Translations under genes and position numbers: made by a program
Assembly: GCA_035283845.1 (NCBI GenBank)
Contig: DATESZ010000191.1
Location: 1 to 15,278, forward strand
Length of the DNA stretch: 15,278 nt
DNA from: DATESZ01 sp035283845
GTDB lineage: Bacteria > Desulfobacterota > Syntrophia > Syntrophales > JACQWR01
Reading direction: 5' to 3'
The notes under the pieces: model-generated
The model's input: only the letters and a program-made list of their open reading frames with translations
What the model was told of the DNA's origin: nothing
Databases searched by the model: none
Shown here: positions 15,018 through 15,278 of the stretch, in pieces
How positions within the stretch are numbered: the stretch's first letter is position 1
Layout of the letters: each line of letters begins with the position of its first letter

Positions 15018-15278
15018 ATGAACTTACGGGAAAAGCAAAGCATTGGTGCAGCTCTAATAATTGGCGGCGGGATCGCTGGTGTTCAGGCTTCTCTTGACTT
15101 GGCCAACTCAGGGATCAAGGTCTATCTTTTAGAAAAATCTCCTGCCATTGGTGGACGGATGGCTCAGTTGGACAAGACATTTCCGACGAATGATTGCGCC
15201 ATGTGCATAGTATCGCCCAAGTTGGTTGAGGCTGGACGTCATTTAAACATTGATATTTTAACGAACTCCGAATTAGTT
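15018..15278 (+). CDS. hdrA: HdrA-like protein, N-terminal part only, cut by the window edge (HdrA-3)
   Basis: The 87 codons before the edge encode a third paralog of the giant HdrA family: an FAD Rossmann motif GGGIAGVQASLDLA, then IGGRMAQLDKTFPTNDCAMC and IVSPKLVEAG, aligned to residues about 16-72 of HdrA-2. AAGGAG (14999-15004) lies 13 bases upstream of the ATG, a longer spacing than usual; no other in-frame start is nearby. It directly follows the metF-like gene, implying a second met-hdr module continuing to the right. The presence of the inserted ferredoxin and second half cannot be seen. Confidence 0.85.
   Translation, partial: MNLREKQSIGAALIIGGGIAGVQASLDLANSGIKVYLLEKSPAIGGRMAQLDKTFPTNDCAMCIVSPKLVEAGRHLNIDILTNSELV

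Noticed and set aside
1..15278. CRISPR arrays, tRNA or rRNA genes, phage genes
   Set aside because: No spaced repeats, cloverleaf-like sequences or structural RNA motifs were recognised on either strand by eye.

Overview
The window looks like the chromosome of an anaerobic Desulfobacterota-type bacterium, perhaps a syntroph or sulfate reducer. This is inferred from very large HdrA-like flavoproteins, MvhD subunits, MetV/MetF, an HdrC-HdrB fusion and a probable selenocysteine codon. No rRNA or other phylogenetic marker is present, so genus-level placement is not possible. Every gene I accept is on the + strand.

Layout. Positions 1-2351 hold the 3' part of a giant HdrA-like protein (HdrA-1). 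Positions 2352-2562 are a repeat-filled spacer with two GC-rich REP-like hairpins in opposite orientation and a third dispersed-type hairpin that runs into the next start codon. Positions 2563-3318 encode a Cys-type MvhD with a C-terminal extension, followed by a complete giant HdrA (HdrA-2, 3336-6368). Positions 6369 to about 7930 form an accessory island. It contains a 24-base fragment identical to part of the downstream mvhD, two direct copies of a roughly 140-base repeat flanking a vapBC toxin-antitoxin pair, and an AT-rich orphan membrane-protein gene. From 7945 a compact cluster runs to the right edge: mvhD (with an in-frame UGA read as selenocysteine), metV, metF, an hdrC-hdrB fusion, a soluble PAS histidine kinase, an HTH-receiver response regulator, a second metF-like gene, and the start of a third HdrA-like gene (HdrA-3).

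How the genes fit together. MetV and MetF form a methylene-tetrahydrofolate reductase of the Wood-Ljungdahl methyl branch. Together with HdrA, HdrBC and MvhD they match the composition of the MetVF-HdrABC-MvhD complex known from the acetogen Moorella. The likely job is coupling methyl-THF/methylene-THF interconversion to a flavin-based electron-bifurcating or confurcating Hdr module. The embedded two-component pair suggests that this redox module is under its own signal control.

The strongest single observation is that the downstream mvhD has been split by its UGA codon. Translating it as selenocysteine puts Sec exactly at a conserved FeS-ligand cysteine, and a hairpin with the geometry of a bacterial SECIS lies 13 bases after the UGA. 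A standard gene call would start at an internal ATG and lose the N-terminal 31 residues.
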